DNA from: Streptomyces cirratus
GTDB taxonomy: Bacteria > Actinomycetota > Actinomycetes > Streptomycetales > Streptomycetaceae
Direction of reading: 5' to 3'
NCBI RefSeq assembly: GCF_014650775.1
Contig: NZ_BMVP01000012.1
Span: forward strand, 62,001-126,000
Length of the DNA stretch: 64,000 bases
Both the position numbers and the translations under genes were made by a program. This document shows, piece after piece, positions 8,321 through 18,325 of the stretch; the first letter of the stretch is position 1; each line of letters opens with the position of its first letter. Under the pieces are notes generated by a model. That model saw nothing but the letters and a program-made list of their open reading frames with translations, had not been told where the DNA came from and searched no databases.

Positions 8321-9485
8321 GGCTGCCGGTCCTGCTCCTCGGGGCCTGTCGCACCGGGGACGTCGCGCAGGCCGAGGCGCGCGTAGCGCTCGTACCGCTC
8401 GACGCGCCGGCGCGTGGCCCGGCGGAAGCGGCGGGCGACGAGCCGGGCGAGGTCGGCGGCGCCGACCATGCCGGCCTCGGGGCCGAGCTGGGCCTTGGCG
8501 ATCCTGGCTTCGGGGCGGTAGCCGCGGCCGGTGAGGTGGCGCCGGAACGCGTCCCGGGCGGGGCCGATCAGCAGGTCGTCGGCGGCGCTGACGCCGCCGC
8601 CGATGACGAAGCAGGACGGGTCGAGGGCGGCGGCGAGGTTGGCGATGCCGACGCCCAGCCACTGGCCGATGTCCTGGAGCAGCTCGACGCACATCGCGTC
8701 GCCCTCGCGGGCCAGCTCGGTGATGAGCGGCCCGGTGATCTCCGAGACGTTCCCGCCGACCTTCGCGATGATGTTGTACGCGACCGGCGAGTCGGCGGCG
8801 GCCAGCTCGCGCGCCTCGCGGACCAGGGCGTTGCCGGAGCTGTACTGCTCCCAGCAGCCGCGGTTGCCGCACGGGCAGCGGTGGCCCCCGGGCACGACCT
8901 GCATGTGGCCGAACTCGCCGGCCACCCCGTAGCGGCCGCGCTTGACCTGGCCGCCTTCGAGGATGGCGCCGCCGATGCCGGTACCCAGCGTGATCATGAC
9001 CAGGTGGTCCTCGCCCCGGCCCGCGCCGAAGCGCCATTCGGCCCAGGCTGCCGTGTTGGCATCGTTGTCGACCATGACCGGCACCGCGAGGCGGGACTGG
9101 AGGGCGTCGCGCAGCGGCTCGTCGCGCCAGGCGAGGTGCGGGGCGAAGAGCACGCGGGAGCGGTCCGCGTCGACCCATCCGGCCGCGCCGATGCCCACGG
9201 CGTGCACGTCGTGCCGGTCGGAAAGGTCCAGCACCAGCTCGACGATGGTGTCCTCGACGACCTTGGGGCTCTTGGACTTGTCCGGGGTCTCGGTGCGGAT
9301 CTTCTCCAGGATGACCCCGTCGGCGTCCACGACACCCGCCATCACCTTGGTGCCGCCGATGTCGATGCCGACGGTCGGGACGCGCGGGGCGGTCAGCAGC
9401 GACCGGCGCTCACGGGTCCCGACGGTCCGCAGGACGGTGCCCCGCGCCGACCCGCGGTGGGTGAGCGTGAAGTCCCGGTACGTGC

Positions 9486-9489
<4 letters not shown>
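8317..9489 (-). CDS. ROK-family sugar kinase
   Basis: A 390-residue ROK protein. After ~38 basic residues the phosphate-binding motif appears as VGIDIGGTKVMAGVVD, followed by DNDANTAAWAEWRFGAG, GTGIGGAI, the ROK signature GEFGHMQVVPGGHRCPCGNRG with a zinc site CPCGNRGCWE, and a C-terminal IGGGVS. The N-terminal leader is too short for the winged helix found in ROK repressors, so a kinase (glucokinase/fructokinase type) is favoured. It is coupled by ATGA to the ABC ATPase. A ~45-residue Arg-rich tail after the fold is unusual. Confidence 0.82.
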
Positions 9490-10357
<868 letters not shown>

Positions 10358-10361
<4 letters not shown>

Positions 10362-11389
10362 TTCGCCTCCGCCCGCTTGCGGACCCATGCGTTGAGCAGC
10401 GTCGCGAGCAGGAGCATCGCGCCGAGGAAGAACTTGAACCAGTCCGGGTTCCACTGGGCGTAGACGATGCCGTTGCTGGTCATGCCGAAGATGAAGGCAC
10501 CGACCGCCGAGCCGATGGCGGATCCGTAGCCGCCGGTCATCAGACAGCCGCCGATGACCGCCGCGATGATGTACAGGAACTCGTTGCCCACGCCCTCGCC
10601 CGACTGGACGACGTCGAAGGAGAACAGGATGTGCTGCCCGGAGATCCAGGCGCACAGGGCGACCCCCATGTAGAGGCCGATGCGCGTCTTGACGACCGGG
10701 ACGCCGGTGGCGCGGGCCGCGTCGGCGCCGCCGCCCACCGCGAAGATCCAGTTGCCGGCGCGGGTGCGCAGCAGGATCCAGGTGGCCACCGCGACCAGGG
10801 CCAGCCACCACAGGATGGTGACCTTCAAGGTGACCGAGCCGACGTTCCACTGCGAGGCGAACAGGGCCCGGGCGGAGGTGAAGCCCTCCATGTCGGCGAT
10901 GGTCTTGGTGGAGACCGAGCCGCTGATCAGCTTGGTGAAGCCGAGGTTCAGGCCGGTCAGCATCAGGAAGGTGCCCAGCGTGATGATGAAGCTGGGCAGC
11001 TTCGTCCGGGTCAGCATGAACCCGTTGAAGAAGCCGATGGCCAAGGTGATGAGCAGGGACACCAGGACGCCGACCCAGACGTTGGCGGTCATCTGGTAGC
11101 TGAACATCGAGCTGATCAGCGCCGAGGTGGTGACCATGACGCCGGCGGACAGGTCGAACTCGCCGCCGATCATCAGGAGCGCCACCGGGACCGCCATGAT
11201 CCCGATGGTGGAGGCCGAGTACAGGATCGTGCTCAGGCTGGAGGCCCGCAGGAAGCTGTCCGCGGCGAAGGAGAAGAAGACGAAGACGGCGGCGGCGCCG
11301 ACGACCGCGCCCAGCTCGGGGCGGCCGAGGAGGCGGCGCACCAGGGAGGTGGGCGCGAGCCGTTCGTCGGCCAGGGCCGGTGCGCTCAT
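10358..11389 (-). CDS. Sugar ABC transporter permease (RbsC/FrcC family)
   Basis: A 343-residue permease with 8-10 hydrophobic helices and BPD_transp_2 landmarks: GIMAVPVALLMIGGEFDLSA, LPSFIITLGTFLMLTGL, ARATGVPVVKTRIGLYMGVA and the C-terminal IGGCLMTGGYGSAIGSAVGA. It forms the membrane channel for a monosaccharide or polyol. The ATG overlaps the stop of the binding-protein gene (ATGA). It is a homodimeric type, since no second permease is present. Confidence 0.87.
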
Positions 11390-12396
11390 CGGGTGCCCCG
11401 CTTGATGTACTCCTCCAGCTTGGCCGCCTCGGCGCCGGTGACGATCTGCGGGCCGGTGAGCACCGGGCGTCCGCCGCCGAGCACGTCGGCGTTGTAGCGG
11501 CTGAGCCACAGCAGGTCGATGGCCTCGTACCCCTGGAGGTAGGGCTGCTGGTCGACGGCGAAGCCGAGGGCGCCGGATTTCAGGTCGCGGGCCACGGACT
11601 CGTTGAGGTCGAAGGTGTCCACCTCGGCCTTGCTCCCGGCCGCGTCCTTGGCCTTGATCGCGGTGGGGGCGAAGGGTGCGCCGAGGGTGACGATCGAGTC
11701 GACGGACGGGTCCGCCTGGAGCTTGGCCTGGACGGCCGCCTGTACGGAGGGCATGTTGGTGCCTTCCACGTACAGGTTCTCCATGGTTCCGCCGAAGGTC
11801 TTCTTGGCCCCCGCGCAGCGCTGCTCGTGGCCCACGTTGCCCTGCTCGTGCAGGACGCAGACGGCCTTCTTCCTGCCGCGCCTGGTCAGCTCGGCGCCGA
11901 CGGCCTCGCCCGCGATCTGCTCGTCCTGGCCGATGTGGGTCAGGGCCCCGTACTCGGCGGACTGGGCGGAACCGGAGTTGACGGTCACCACCGGGATGCC
12001 GGCCTTGACGGCCTTGGCGATGACGTCCTTGAGGGCCTCGGGCTTGGCCAGGCTGACGATGATGCCGTCCGCCTTCTGGTCGATGGCGTTCTGGACGAAC
12101 TGGGCCTGCTGCTGGGCCTGGTCGTCGTGGGCGTAGACGAAGTTGATGTTGTCCTTCGCCGCGGCCTCCTTGGCGCCCTTCTGGACGATGTCCCAGAAGG
12201 TGTCGCCGTCGCCCGCATGGGTGATCATCGCGAAGGTCCAGCGCGGGGTGTTCACGGCGGGCCGGCCCGCCTGTGCGGTCTTGGCCCGCTCCTCGGCGCG
12301 CTTGCCGCCCGTACTGCTGCAGCCCACGAGGGAGGCCCCCAGCACCGCCGCGAGCACGGCGCCCACGACGCGCACCCCTGTCCGAACCCTAGCCAC
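11386..12396 (-). CDS. Sugar-binding lipoprotein (Peripla_BP_4 / RbsB-like)
   Basis: A 336-residue binding protein, first gene of the operon. The GTG start at 12396 is preferred over an upstream frame extension because AAGGGAAAGG lies ~10 bases ahead and a proper signal follows: basic VARVRTGVR, hydrophobic core and lipobox LVGC. The binding domain shows ITHAGDGDTFWDIVQKGAKE, ADGIIVSLAKPEAL, GIPVVTVNSGS, IGQDEQIAGEAVG, HEQGNVGHEQRCAG and FDLNESVARDLKSGALGFAVDQQPYLQGY, all in the order expected for ribose/fructose/inositol-type proteins. It is anchored outside and delivers sugar to the permease. Confidence 0.87.
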   Translation of the reverse strand: MARVRTGVRVVGAVLAAVLGASLVGCSSTGGKRAEERAKTAQAGRPAVNTPRWTFAMITHAGDGDTFWDIVQKGAKEAAAKDNINFVYAHDDQAQQQAQFVQNAIDQKADGIIVSLAKPEALKDVIAKAVKAGIPVVTVNSGSAQSAEYGALTHIGQDEQIAGEAVGAELTRRGRKKAVCVLHEQGNVGHEQRCAGAKKTFGGTMENLYVEGTNMPSVQAAVQAKLQADPSVDSIVTLGAPFAPTAIKAKDAAGSKAEVDTFDLNESVARDLKSGALGFAVDQQPYLQGYEAIDLLWLSRYNADVLGGGRPVLTGPQIVTGAEAAKLEEYIKRGTR

Positions 12397-12603
12397 GTCG
12401 CCGCGCCTTTCCCTTGTCGTGCGTCCCGTCGGGCATCTTTTCGCGCATCCCGTCGTGCATCTCGTCGCCGTCACAGCCGATCGTCGTCAAAGCGGTCCAT
12501 TCCGGTTCCAGCCGCCCAGTATCCGCCACAGTGGACCATGGGAGCCCATCGGGGCACTCCCGGGCAGATTGACAGGCCTGCGGTACGGGGTCACGTTGAG
12601 TGC
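12397..12603. promoter_or_regulatory. Divergent promoter region between the sugar ABC operon and the dehydrogenase
   Basis: This 207-base gap has no gene and must hold both promoters. It contains near-repeats of CATCNCGTCGTGCATC type at 12430-12465 and a short palindrome ATGGG-AG-CCCAT at 12538-12549. No clear -35/-10 pair was picked out. A shared local operator is likely but not identified. Confidence 0.4.
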
Positions 12604-13608
12604 ATGCGCATCGGGATCATCGGAACGGGCCGGATCGGCTCGTTCCACGCGGCGGCCCTGGCCCGCCACCCGGACGCCGGCTCGCTGCTGCTGGCCGACG
12701 CCGATCCCGGGCGGGCCGTGAGGCTGGCGGACCGGCTCGGGGCCACCGCCGCGCCGAGCGTGGACCAGGTCTTCACCTGGGGCGTGGACGCCCTGGTCGT
12801 GTCCTGCTCGACCGAAGGGCACGCCGAGCTCGTCGTACGGGCGGTGCGCGGCGGGCTGCCGGTGTTCTGCGAGAAGCCCGTCGCGCCGGGCCTGGAACGG
12901 ACGCTGGACGTGCTGCGCGAGGTCGGCGCGGCGCGCGGAGTGCTCCAGCTGGGCTTCATGCGCCGGTTCGACGCGGGGTACGCCGCCGCGCGGGCGCTGG
13001 TGCGCTCCGGCGCGCTGGGGCGGCTGCACAGCGTACGGACGACCACGGCCGATCCGGCGCCGCCGCCGGCGGGCTACCTGGCGGCTTCCGGGGGGCTGTT
13101 CCGGGACTGCCTGGTGCACGACTTCGACATGGTGCGCTGGGTGACCGGCCGCGAGGTGGCCGAGGTGTACGCGGCCGGGTCCGACGAGGGGCTGCCGGCC
13201 TTCCGGGAGGCGGGCGACGTCCACACCGGCGCGGCCCTGCTCACCCTGGACGACGGGACGCTCGTCAGCAGCACCGGAACCCGCTGCAACGGGGCCGGCT
13301 ACGACGTGCGCATGGAGCTGGCCGGGGAGCTGGACCAGGTGTCCACGGGGCTGGACGACCGCACGCCCATCGCCTCGACCGAGCCGCACGGGCCGCCCCC
13401 GGCGGGCAAACCGTGGACCGGCTTCCTGGAGCGGTTCGGTCCTGCCTACGAGGCGGAGCTGGCGGCCTTCGTACGGCTGGTGCGCGGCGAGGGCCCCAAT
13501 CCGTGCGACGGGACGGAGGCTCTCGCCGCGTTCCGGATCGCGGAGGCGTGCGAGCGCTCGCGCCGGGAGCGGCGCCGGGTACAGCTGGATGAGCTCCCCG
13601 GTCTGTGA
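12604..13608 (+). CDS. Gfo/Idh/MocA-family oxidoreductase (inositol 2-dehydrogenase-like)
   Basis: A 334-residue NAD(P)-dependent dehydrogenase. The Rossmann motif is GIIGTGRIGSFHA at the N-terminus. FCEKPVAPG carries the conserved E-K-P lysine near residue 99. LQLGFMRRFDAGY and the second-domain block LFRDCLVHDFDMVRWVTG, with the catalytic D-x-x-H-like text, follow. The family oxidises inositols and sugars; inositol 2-dehydrogenase is the closest match by eye. It is divergent from the sugar transporter operon, which fits oxidation of the imported compound. ATG 12604 is used because the upstream part of the frame is antisense to the transporter. Confidence 0.82.
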   Translation: MRIGIIGTGRIGSFHAAALARHPDAGSLLLADADPGRAVRLADRLGATAAPSVDQVFTWGVDALVVSCSTEGHAELVVRAVRGGLPVFCEKPVAPGLERTLDVLREVGAARGVLQLGFMRRFDAGYAAARALVRSGALGRLHSVRTTTADPAPPPAGYLAASGGLFRDCLVHDFDMVRWVTGREVAEVYAAGSDEGLPAFREAGDVHTGAALLTLDDGTLVSSTGTRCNGAGYDVRMELAGELDQVSTGLDDRTPIASTEPHGPPPAGKPWTGFLERFGPAYEAELAAFVRLVRGEGPNPCDGTEALAAFRIAEACERSRRERRRVQLDELPGL

Positions 13609-13693
13609 CGGGCCGCCCCGTGGGGCGCGGGCCCGGGACCGGCCGGCCCGCGCCGGGGCGTGTGATCCGCCGGACATCCTCGGACGCCCGCCG

Positions 13694-14884
13694 CTACCAG
13701 CGCACCGGGTACCGCCGCACGCCGCGGACCATCGCGCCGGGGATCCACTCCAGGGGCCCGTCGGTGTCCTCGGCGAGGTCGGGGAACCGTTCCACGAGCG
13801 CCCGGATCGCCACCCGGCCCTCCAGCCGGGCCAGCGGGGCCCCGATGCAGTGGTGGATGCCGTGCCCGAAGGCGATGTGGCCGCCCCCCTTGGCGGGGCG
13901 GCGGATGTCGAAGCTGTCGGGCTCGGCGAAGCGGGCGGGGTCGCGGTCGGCCCCGGCGAGGGAGACGAGCACGGGCGAGCCGGCCTCGATGAGGACACCG
14001 CCGATCTCCAGGTCGGAGCGGGCGAAGCGGAAGGTGGCGGTCTCCACCGAGCCGTCGTAGCGCAGTATCTCCTCCACCGCCCCGTCGATGAGGCCGTCCG
14101 GGTCCGCCCGCAGGGCCGCGAGCTGCTCGGGGTGGGCGAGCAGCGCCCGCATGCCGTTGGTGATCAGGTGCACGGCGGTCTCGTTGCCGCCGAGCATCAT
14201 CAGCAGGGCCATCGCGACCAGCTCCTGGCGGGTGAGCCGGTCCCCGCCCTCCTCGCGGCTCATCGTCCAAGCGCTGAGCAGGTCACCGCCGGGGTCGGCG
14301 CGCTTGGCGTCGGTCAGCTCGCTGACGTAGGCCGTCATGTCCCGCCAGGCCGCGCCCTCGGACTCCACCCCGGTCGGCGCGACGATCTCCGCGGTCCAGG
14401 CGCGGAAGGCGTCCTGGTCGCTCTCGGGGACGCCGAGGATCTCGCAGATCACGATCATCGGCAGGGGCTGCGCGAAGGCTTCTATGAGGTCCGCGCGGCG
14501 TTCGGTGCGGGCGGCCATCGCATCGAGGAGTCCGTCGACGATCCGCCGGATCCGGGGCCGGAGGGCCTCGATCCGGCCGGGGGCGAAGGAGGGGGCGACG
14601 AGTTTGCGCAGCCGGGTGTGGTGGGGCGGGTCCGAGCGCATCATGTTGGCGCTGGCCTCGGTCGTCTCGCGGTCGCTGTAGAGGCCGCTGCTCAGCCAGT
14701 TCTTGGACACCTCGGGGTGGGTGAGGGCCTGCCGGGCCTCCTCGTGGCCGACGATCAGCCAGACCTCCTGCCCGTCCGCCGCTTTGACGCGGTGCACCGG
14801 GCCGCTCTCGCGCAACCGCTTGTAGTGCGGATACGGGTTTTCGTCGAAGTCTTCGGCGATCGTACTGAGGTCCAGAATCGGCAT
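13694..14884 (-). CDS. Cytochrome P450
   Basis: A 396-residue bacterial P450. The I-helix oxygen motif is MMLGGNETAVHL, in the expected place but with GGNE for the common AG-x-E/D. The K-helix ExxR is AVEEILRYDGS, and the heme loop is IAFGHGIHHCIGAPLARLE with the axial Cys. The N-terminal MPILDLSTIAEDFDENPYPHY and the PPHHTRLRKLVAPSFAPGRIEAL block fit CYP107-like soluble enzymes. It needs ferredoxin and a reductase, neither of which is adjacent. The substrate is unknown. It stands alone, 55 bases from the EamA gene on the same strand. Confidence 0.9.
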   Translation of the reverse strand: MPILDLSTIAEDFDENPYPHYKRLRESGPVHRVKAADGQEVWLIVGHEEARQALTHPEVSKNWLSSGLYSDRETTEASANMMRSDPPHHTRLRKLVAPSFAPGRIEALRPRIRRIVDGLLDAMAARTERRADLIEAFAQPLPMIVICEILGVPESDQDAFRAWTAEIVAPTGVESEGAAWRDMTAYVSELTDAKRADPGGDLLSAWTMSREEGGDRLTRQELVAMALLMMLGGNETAVHLITNGMRALLAHPEQLAALRADPDGLIDGAVEEILRYDGSVETATFRFARSDLEIGGVLIEAGSPVLVSLAGADRDPARFAEPDSFDIRRPAKGGGHIAFGHGIHHCIGAPLARLEGRVAIRALVERFPDLAEDTDGPLEWIPGAMVRGVRRYPVRW

Positions 14885-14939
14885 GGGGTCACCCTAGACC
14901 GGCAGTTGACCATGGGTGGGGCGGCTTTTGGCCAATCGG

Positions 14940-15854
14940 TCAGCTTCCGGCTCGCCGGCCCCAGGCGGTGCCGGCGAGGACCAGCGCGGCGCCGGCGATA
15001 CCGGCCGGGCCGGGGCGGTCCCCGCCGAGGGCGATCCCGGCGGCGGCCGCCCACAGGGGCTCGGTACCGAGCAGCAGGCTGACACGGGAGGGCGAGGTGG
15101 CGCGTACGGCCCACATCTGCACGAAGAAGGCGAAGAGGGTGCACAGCACGGACAGGAAGGCGAGTCCCGCCCACTCGGCGGGCCCGAACCCGGCGGCGGC
15201 CCGCCACGGACTCGCGCCGGTGCCCGGCAGCGCGGCGAGTACGGCGAACACCGCCACGGCGCTCGTCAGCTGGACGGTGGTCAGGGACAGCGGGTCGGCA
15301 TCCTGGACGGCCTTCATCCGGGCCATCAGCAGCACGTGCGCGGTCCGCGCGAGGGCGGCCGCGAATATGAGCAGGTCGCCGGCGCCGGGGGCGGTGAACC
15401 CGGCGCCCTGCGTCAGCAGCACCACCCCGGCGACGGACAGGGCCGCGGCGCCGAGGAAGCCGCGCGAGGGCCGGACCCGGCGCACGGCGGCCTCGGCGAG
15501 CGGGGTGAACACCATGGTCAGGCTGATGATCAGCCCGGCGTTGGTGGCGGAGGTGTGGACGACCCCGTAGGTCTCCAGCAGGAAGATCCCGCCCAGCACG
15601 AGCCCCAGGACGCCCGCACCGCCCAGTTGGGCCCCGGTCAGCGCCCGCAGCCGCCGCCACCCGGCGAGGGCGAGGACCGGCGCCACGAGCGCGAAACGCA
15701 GTACGAGCACGGCGACCACGGTGTGCGGGGCGGTGATCTGCTTGGCGGCGAGGTAGCTGCCGCCCCAGACGACGGCCACGAGCAGCACCGGCAGATCGGT
15801 GGGCCAGGCCCTGCGGGGCGCGGTGGCGGGAACGGCGGCGGCGAGTGCGGACAC
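14940..15854 (-). CDS. EamA/RhaT-family (DMT) exporter
   Basis: A 304-residue membrane protein with ten predicted helices in two EamA repeats. The first repeat starts at VLLVAVVWGGSYLAAKQIT and the second near DLLIFAAALARTAHVLLMARMK. The end-of-repeat motif LGTEPLWAAAAGIALGGDRPG is typical of drug/metabolite transporters. The start codon is GTG (VSALAAAVPATAPRRAW). It probably exports a metabolite or amino acid; the substrate is not visible. The 3' end lies close to the P450 gene start, so co-transcription is possible. Confidence 0.82.
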   Translation of the reverse strand: MSALAAAVPATAPRRAWPTDLPVLLVAVVWGGSYLAAKQITAPHTVVAVLVLRFALVAPVLALAGWRRLRALTGAQLGGAGVLGLVLGGIFLLETYGVVHTSATNAGLIISLTMVFTPLAEAAVRRVRPSRGFLGAAALSVAGVVLLTQGAGFTAPGAGDLLIFAAALARTAHVLLMARMKAVQDADPLSLTTVQLTSAVAVFAVLAALPGTGASPWRAAAGFGPAEWAGLAFLSVLCTLFAFFVQMWAVRATSPSRVSLLLGTEPLWAAAAGIALGGDRPGPAGIAGAALVLAGTAWGRRAGS

Positions 15855-16008
15855 GGGGTCTCCAACGGCGGGAAGCGGGTGGAGACTTCGGCGGCTCCCA
15901 CGGAACGGGGCCCACCGTAGCGGAGCGGATCACGCCGGGACGAAGCGATTCGGCCGGGCGAAGCGATTCGGCGGGGCCGCCGGCCGCGGGTCCGCCGGCC
16001 GCTCCCGG

Positions 16009-16626
16009 TCAGACCGCGAACGTGCCGAAGGCGGCGCGGCCGGTCGGACGGTAACTGTTGATGACGACCCCCTTGGGGGTAGCGCGGTGGCCGGTCAGTT
16101 CGCAGGCCGTGGGGAGGCTGCCCGTGGGGAACAGCCGGCGGCCCGCGCCGAGGAACACCGGGAACACCATCAGGTGCAGCTCGTCCACCAGGTCCCGGGC
16201 GAGCAGCCACTGCGCGAGCTGTCCGCTGCCGTGGACCTGGAGTTCTCCGTCCAGCTTGTCCTTGAGCCGTACGACCTCCGCCTGGAGGTGTTCGCCGTCG
16301 ATGACCGTGGTGTTCTCCCACTGCGGTTCGCGCAGCGTGGTGGAGGCGACGTACTTCGGCAGGCGGTTGAGCCGGCTCGCGACGGGGTTCGCGGGGTCGT
16401 CGTGGTTCGGCCAGTAGCCGGCGAAGATCTCGTAGGTGCGGCGTCCGAGGAGGAACGCCTCGACCCGGCCGAAGTTCTCCGTGATGAACTCGCCCATGAC
16501 CTCGTCGTCGAAGGGCACGACCCAGCCGCCGTAGCGGAAGCCGTCGCCGGGGTCCTCCTCGGGCCCTCCGGGCGCCTGCATCACGCCGTCGAGGGTGAGG
16601 AAGGTGGTGAGGGTCAGCTTGCCCAT
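16009..16626 (-). CDS. Dihydrofolate reductase-like protein (RibD C-terminal domain)
   Basis: A 205-residue protein starting MGKLTLTTFLTLDGVMQAPG, with DDEVMGEFITENFGRVEAFLLGRRTYEIF, then PKYVASTTLREPQWENT, LQVHGSGQLAQWLLARDLVDELHL and VFLGAGRRLFP. These are the landmarks of the RibD_C / YwjB-YyaP family, which share the dihydrofolate-reductase fold and bind NADPH. ATG 16626 has AAGGAGCG 7 bases upstream; longer frames ahead of it are not needed. The physiological reaction is not established for this group. Confidence 0.82.
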   Translation of the reverse strand: MGKLTLTTFLTLDGVMQAPGGPEEDPGDGFRYGGWVVPFDDEVMGEFITENFGRVEAFLLGRRTYEIFAGYWPNHDDPANPVASRLNRLPKYVASTTLREPQWENTTVIDGEHLQAEVVRLKDKLDGELQVHGSGQLAQWLLARDLVDELHLMVFPVFLGAGRRLFPTGSLPTACELTGHRATPKGVVINSYRPTGRAAFGTFAV

Positions 16627-17194
16627 GGTTGCGCGCTCCTTGTTCCGTCCGGTCGGCTCTTCACGGTTCAGACTCCCGGGCCGCCGGAAACTCATCGCCG
16701 CGGCGCGCGGGGAAGACGGCGCGGAGCACGCGGAGGAAGGCCGTGGCGGCGGGGCCGGCCGGACCGCCCGTCCGCCGGGCGGCGGCGGAACCCGGCCTGC
16801 GCGCGGGCACGCTCCAGGACGCCGCGAAGTCCCGTTCCCCGTGGCGGGCTGATCGGCGGCCGGTCGCGGACTCCGGCCGGCGCGATGCCCTCGCCGCCGC
16901 CGAGCGTGGACACGGGGTGGTCCGGGGCGACGGCGGCCACCACGGGGTCGTCGATCATGCTCCGCAGGGAGGTCCCCGGCGCCCGGGGACCGCTTGCGGA
17001 TCCTCTTTCGCTACCGGGACGCCGCTGTCGGGCGCCGCGCAGGGCCGGCTCCTTCCGGCGTGCGGCCGGCGGCTGCCCGCGGGGCACCGGCACGGCGAAC
17101 GGCTCGGTCGCTTCGTCGCCGGGGGGGCCGGGAAGGGGCGCGCCCCGGGGGTGTCGGCCCCCGGGGCGTTCTTCGGTGCGTCAGGAGGGGCCGG
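16627..17194. other. 568-base interval without an intact gene
   Basis: Between the reductase and allantoicase genes lies very G+C-rich sequence with several overlapping open frames but no intact gene. Its left half holds a decayed LysR fragment (listed separately). A GGGGGTGTCGGCCCCC hairpin sits at about 17147-17164, downstream of the allantoicase stop, and could end that transcript. Confidence 0.5.
16690..16960 (-). pseudogene. Remnant of a LysR-type regulator, substrate-binding domain
   Basis: On the reverse strand, the frame at 16955-16773 reads like the inner part of a LysR effector domain. DDPVVAAVAPDHP matches the usual D-P-L-V-x-x-V-x-P-x-H-P, and PISPPRGTGLRGVLERARAQAG matches the F-I-S-x-P-x-G-T-G-L-R block. 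The following stretch shifts by one frame into AATAFLRVLRAVFPARR, like a LysR C-terminus. The N-terminal helix-turn-helix and much of the second lobe are missing. The region is therefore read as a deleted, frameshifted gene. An alternative is coincidence in G+C-rich DNA, but two ordered blocks argue against that. Confidence 0.5.
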
Positions 17195-18322
17195 TCAGCC
17201 GCCGAGCTCCTGGTGGCGGGCGGCGTGGGCGGCCGCGCCGGCCTCCGTCAGGGAGCCGAACAGGCGCAGGCGGGAGAAACCGCCGTCCGGGAAGATGTCG
17301 ATCCGCACGTGCGTGCCGACCGCAGGCGTGTCCAGCACGAAGCGGTGGTTGGTGTCGGGCTGGAGGCGGGTGCGCGGCAGGAACTCCGTCCACTCGCCCT
17401 CCTCGCCGGACTTGACGGACAGCGACGCCCAGCCGGCCGAGTTGCCCTTGAGGTAGGCGGTGTCGATCTCGACGGCGCGGATCTCGGAGTCCGCGACCAG
17501 CTGGTAGCGGATCCAGTCGTTGCCGTTGTCCCGGCGGCGGGCGGTCTCCCAGCCGTCGTCCATCTTGCGGGAGCGGCCCGGGTTGATGGTGTTGGTCGGC
17601 GGGGAGTAGAAGCGGTTGGACGCGTCCTCCACCGAGCCGCCGTTCTCCAGGGCGACGACGTCGAACGTGCCGAGAGCGGCGAGCCACTTGGGGTCCGGGC
17701 GGACCTCTCCGTAGACGCGCAGCCGGGCGACGCCGCCGTCCGGGTGCTGGTTCAGGCGCAGGTGCGTGAAGCGCTGCTCGACGTCGATCTCGAAGCCGTT
17801 GGCCGCGTGGCCGCCGACGGGGGTGCGCTCGACGAGGGTCGTCCACTTGACGTCGTCGGAGAGCAGTTCCTCCGCGGTCGGGGAGCCCTCGACCGCGGTG
17901 CCCTGTACGGAGACGGCCTGCGGCATGTTGCCGCGGAAGTGGGCGGTGTCGACGACGATGCCGCGGATGACGCCGGGGGCTCCGAGGCGGATCAGGGCGT
18001 AGTCGTGGTCCTCGGCGGTGGGCCAGGGCTGCTCGGCGGAGACGCCGCGGCGGCGGCGGGTCTCCCAGCCGTCCATGACCTTGCCCTTGTGCCCGAAGTG
18101 CTCGGGGTCGAAGTGCGCGGGCTCCTCGATGAGCAGGTTCTCGCGCTCGGCGAAGAACTCGTCGTTGGCGGCGATGACACCGGCGCCGAGCGCACGCGCG
18201 GCGAGGTTCGCGTACTGGGTGAACGGGAAGTCCGCGGTGCGGTAGTCCGCGTACGGGTCGCCGCCTCCGTACGGGTTCGCGTTGCCGGTGAAGGTGGCCA
18301 ATCCAGTTGAACGCTGTGCCAC
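17195..18322 (-). CDS. alc: Allantoicase
   Basis: A 375-residue allantoicase, which hydrolyses allantoate to ureidoglycolate and urea. Two homologous jelly-roll halves are visible: the first holds GKVMDGWETRRRR and HFRGNMPQAVSVQG, the second SRKMDDGWETARRRD and AYLKGNSAGWASLSV. Each half also has an HDY/NDW and a HLRLNQHPDGGVARLRVYG or RIDIFPDGGFSRLRLFG strand. The GTG start (VAQRSTGLATF) lies 3 bases after the allantoinase stop, so the two genes form an operon. Control by the AllR region upstream of allB is expected. Confidence 0.93.
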   Translation of the reverse strand: MAQRSTGLATFTGNANPYGGGDPYADYRTADFPFTQYANLAARALGAGVIAANDEFFAERENLLIEEPAHFDPEHFGHKGKVMDGWETRRRRGVSAEQPWPTAEDHDYALIRLGAPGVIRGIVVDTAHFRGNMPQAVSVQGTAVEGSPTAEELLSDDVKWTTLVERTPVGGHAANGFEIDVEQRFTHLRLNQHPDGGVARLRVYGEVRPDPKWLAALGTFDVVALENGGSVEDASNRFYSPPTNTINPGRSRKMDDGWETARRRDNGNDWIRYQLVADSEIRAVEIDTAYLKGNSAGWASLSVKSGEEGEWTEFLPRTRLQPDTNHRFVLDTPAVGTHVRIDIFPDGGFSRLRLFGSLTEAGAAAHAARHQELGG

Positions 18323-18325
18323 TTG

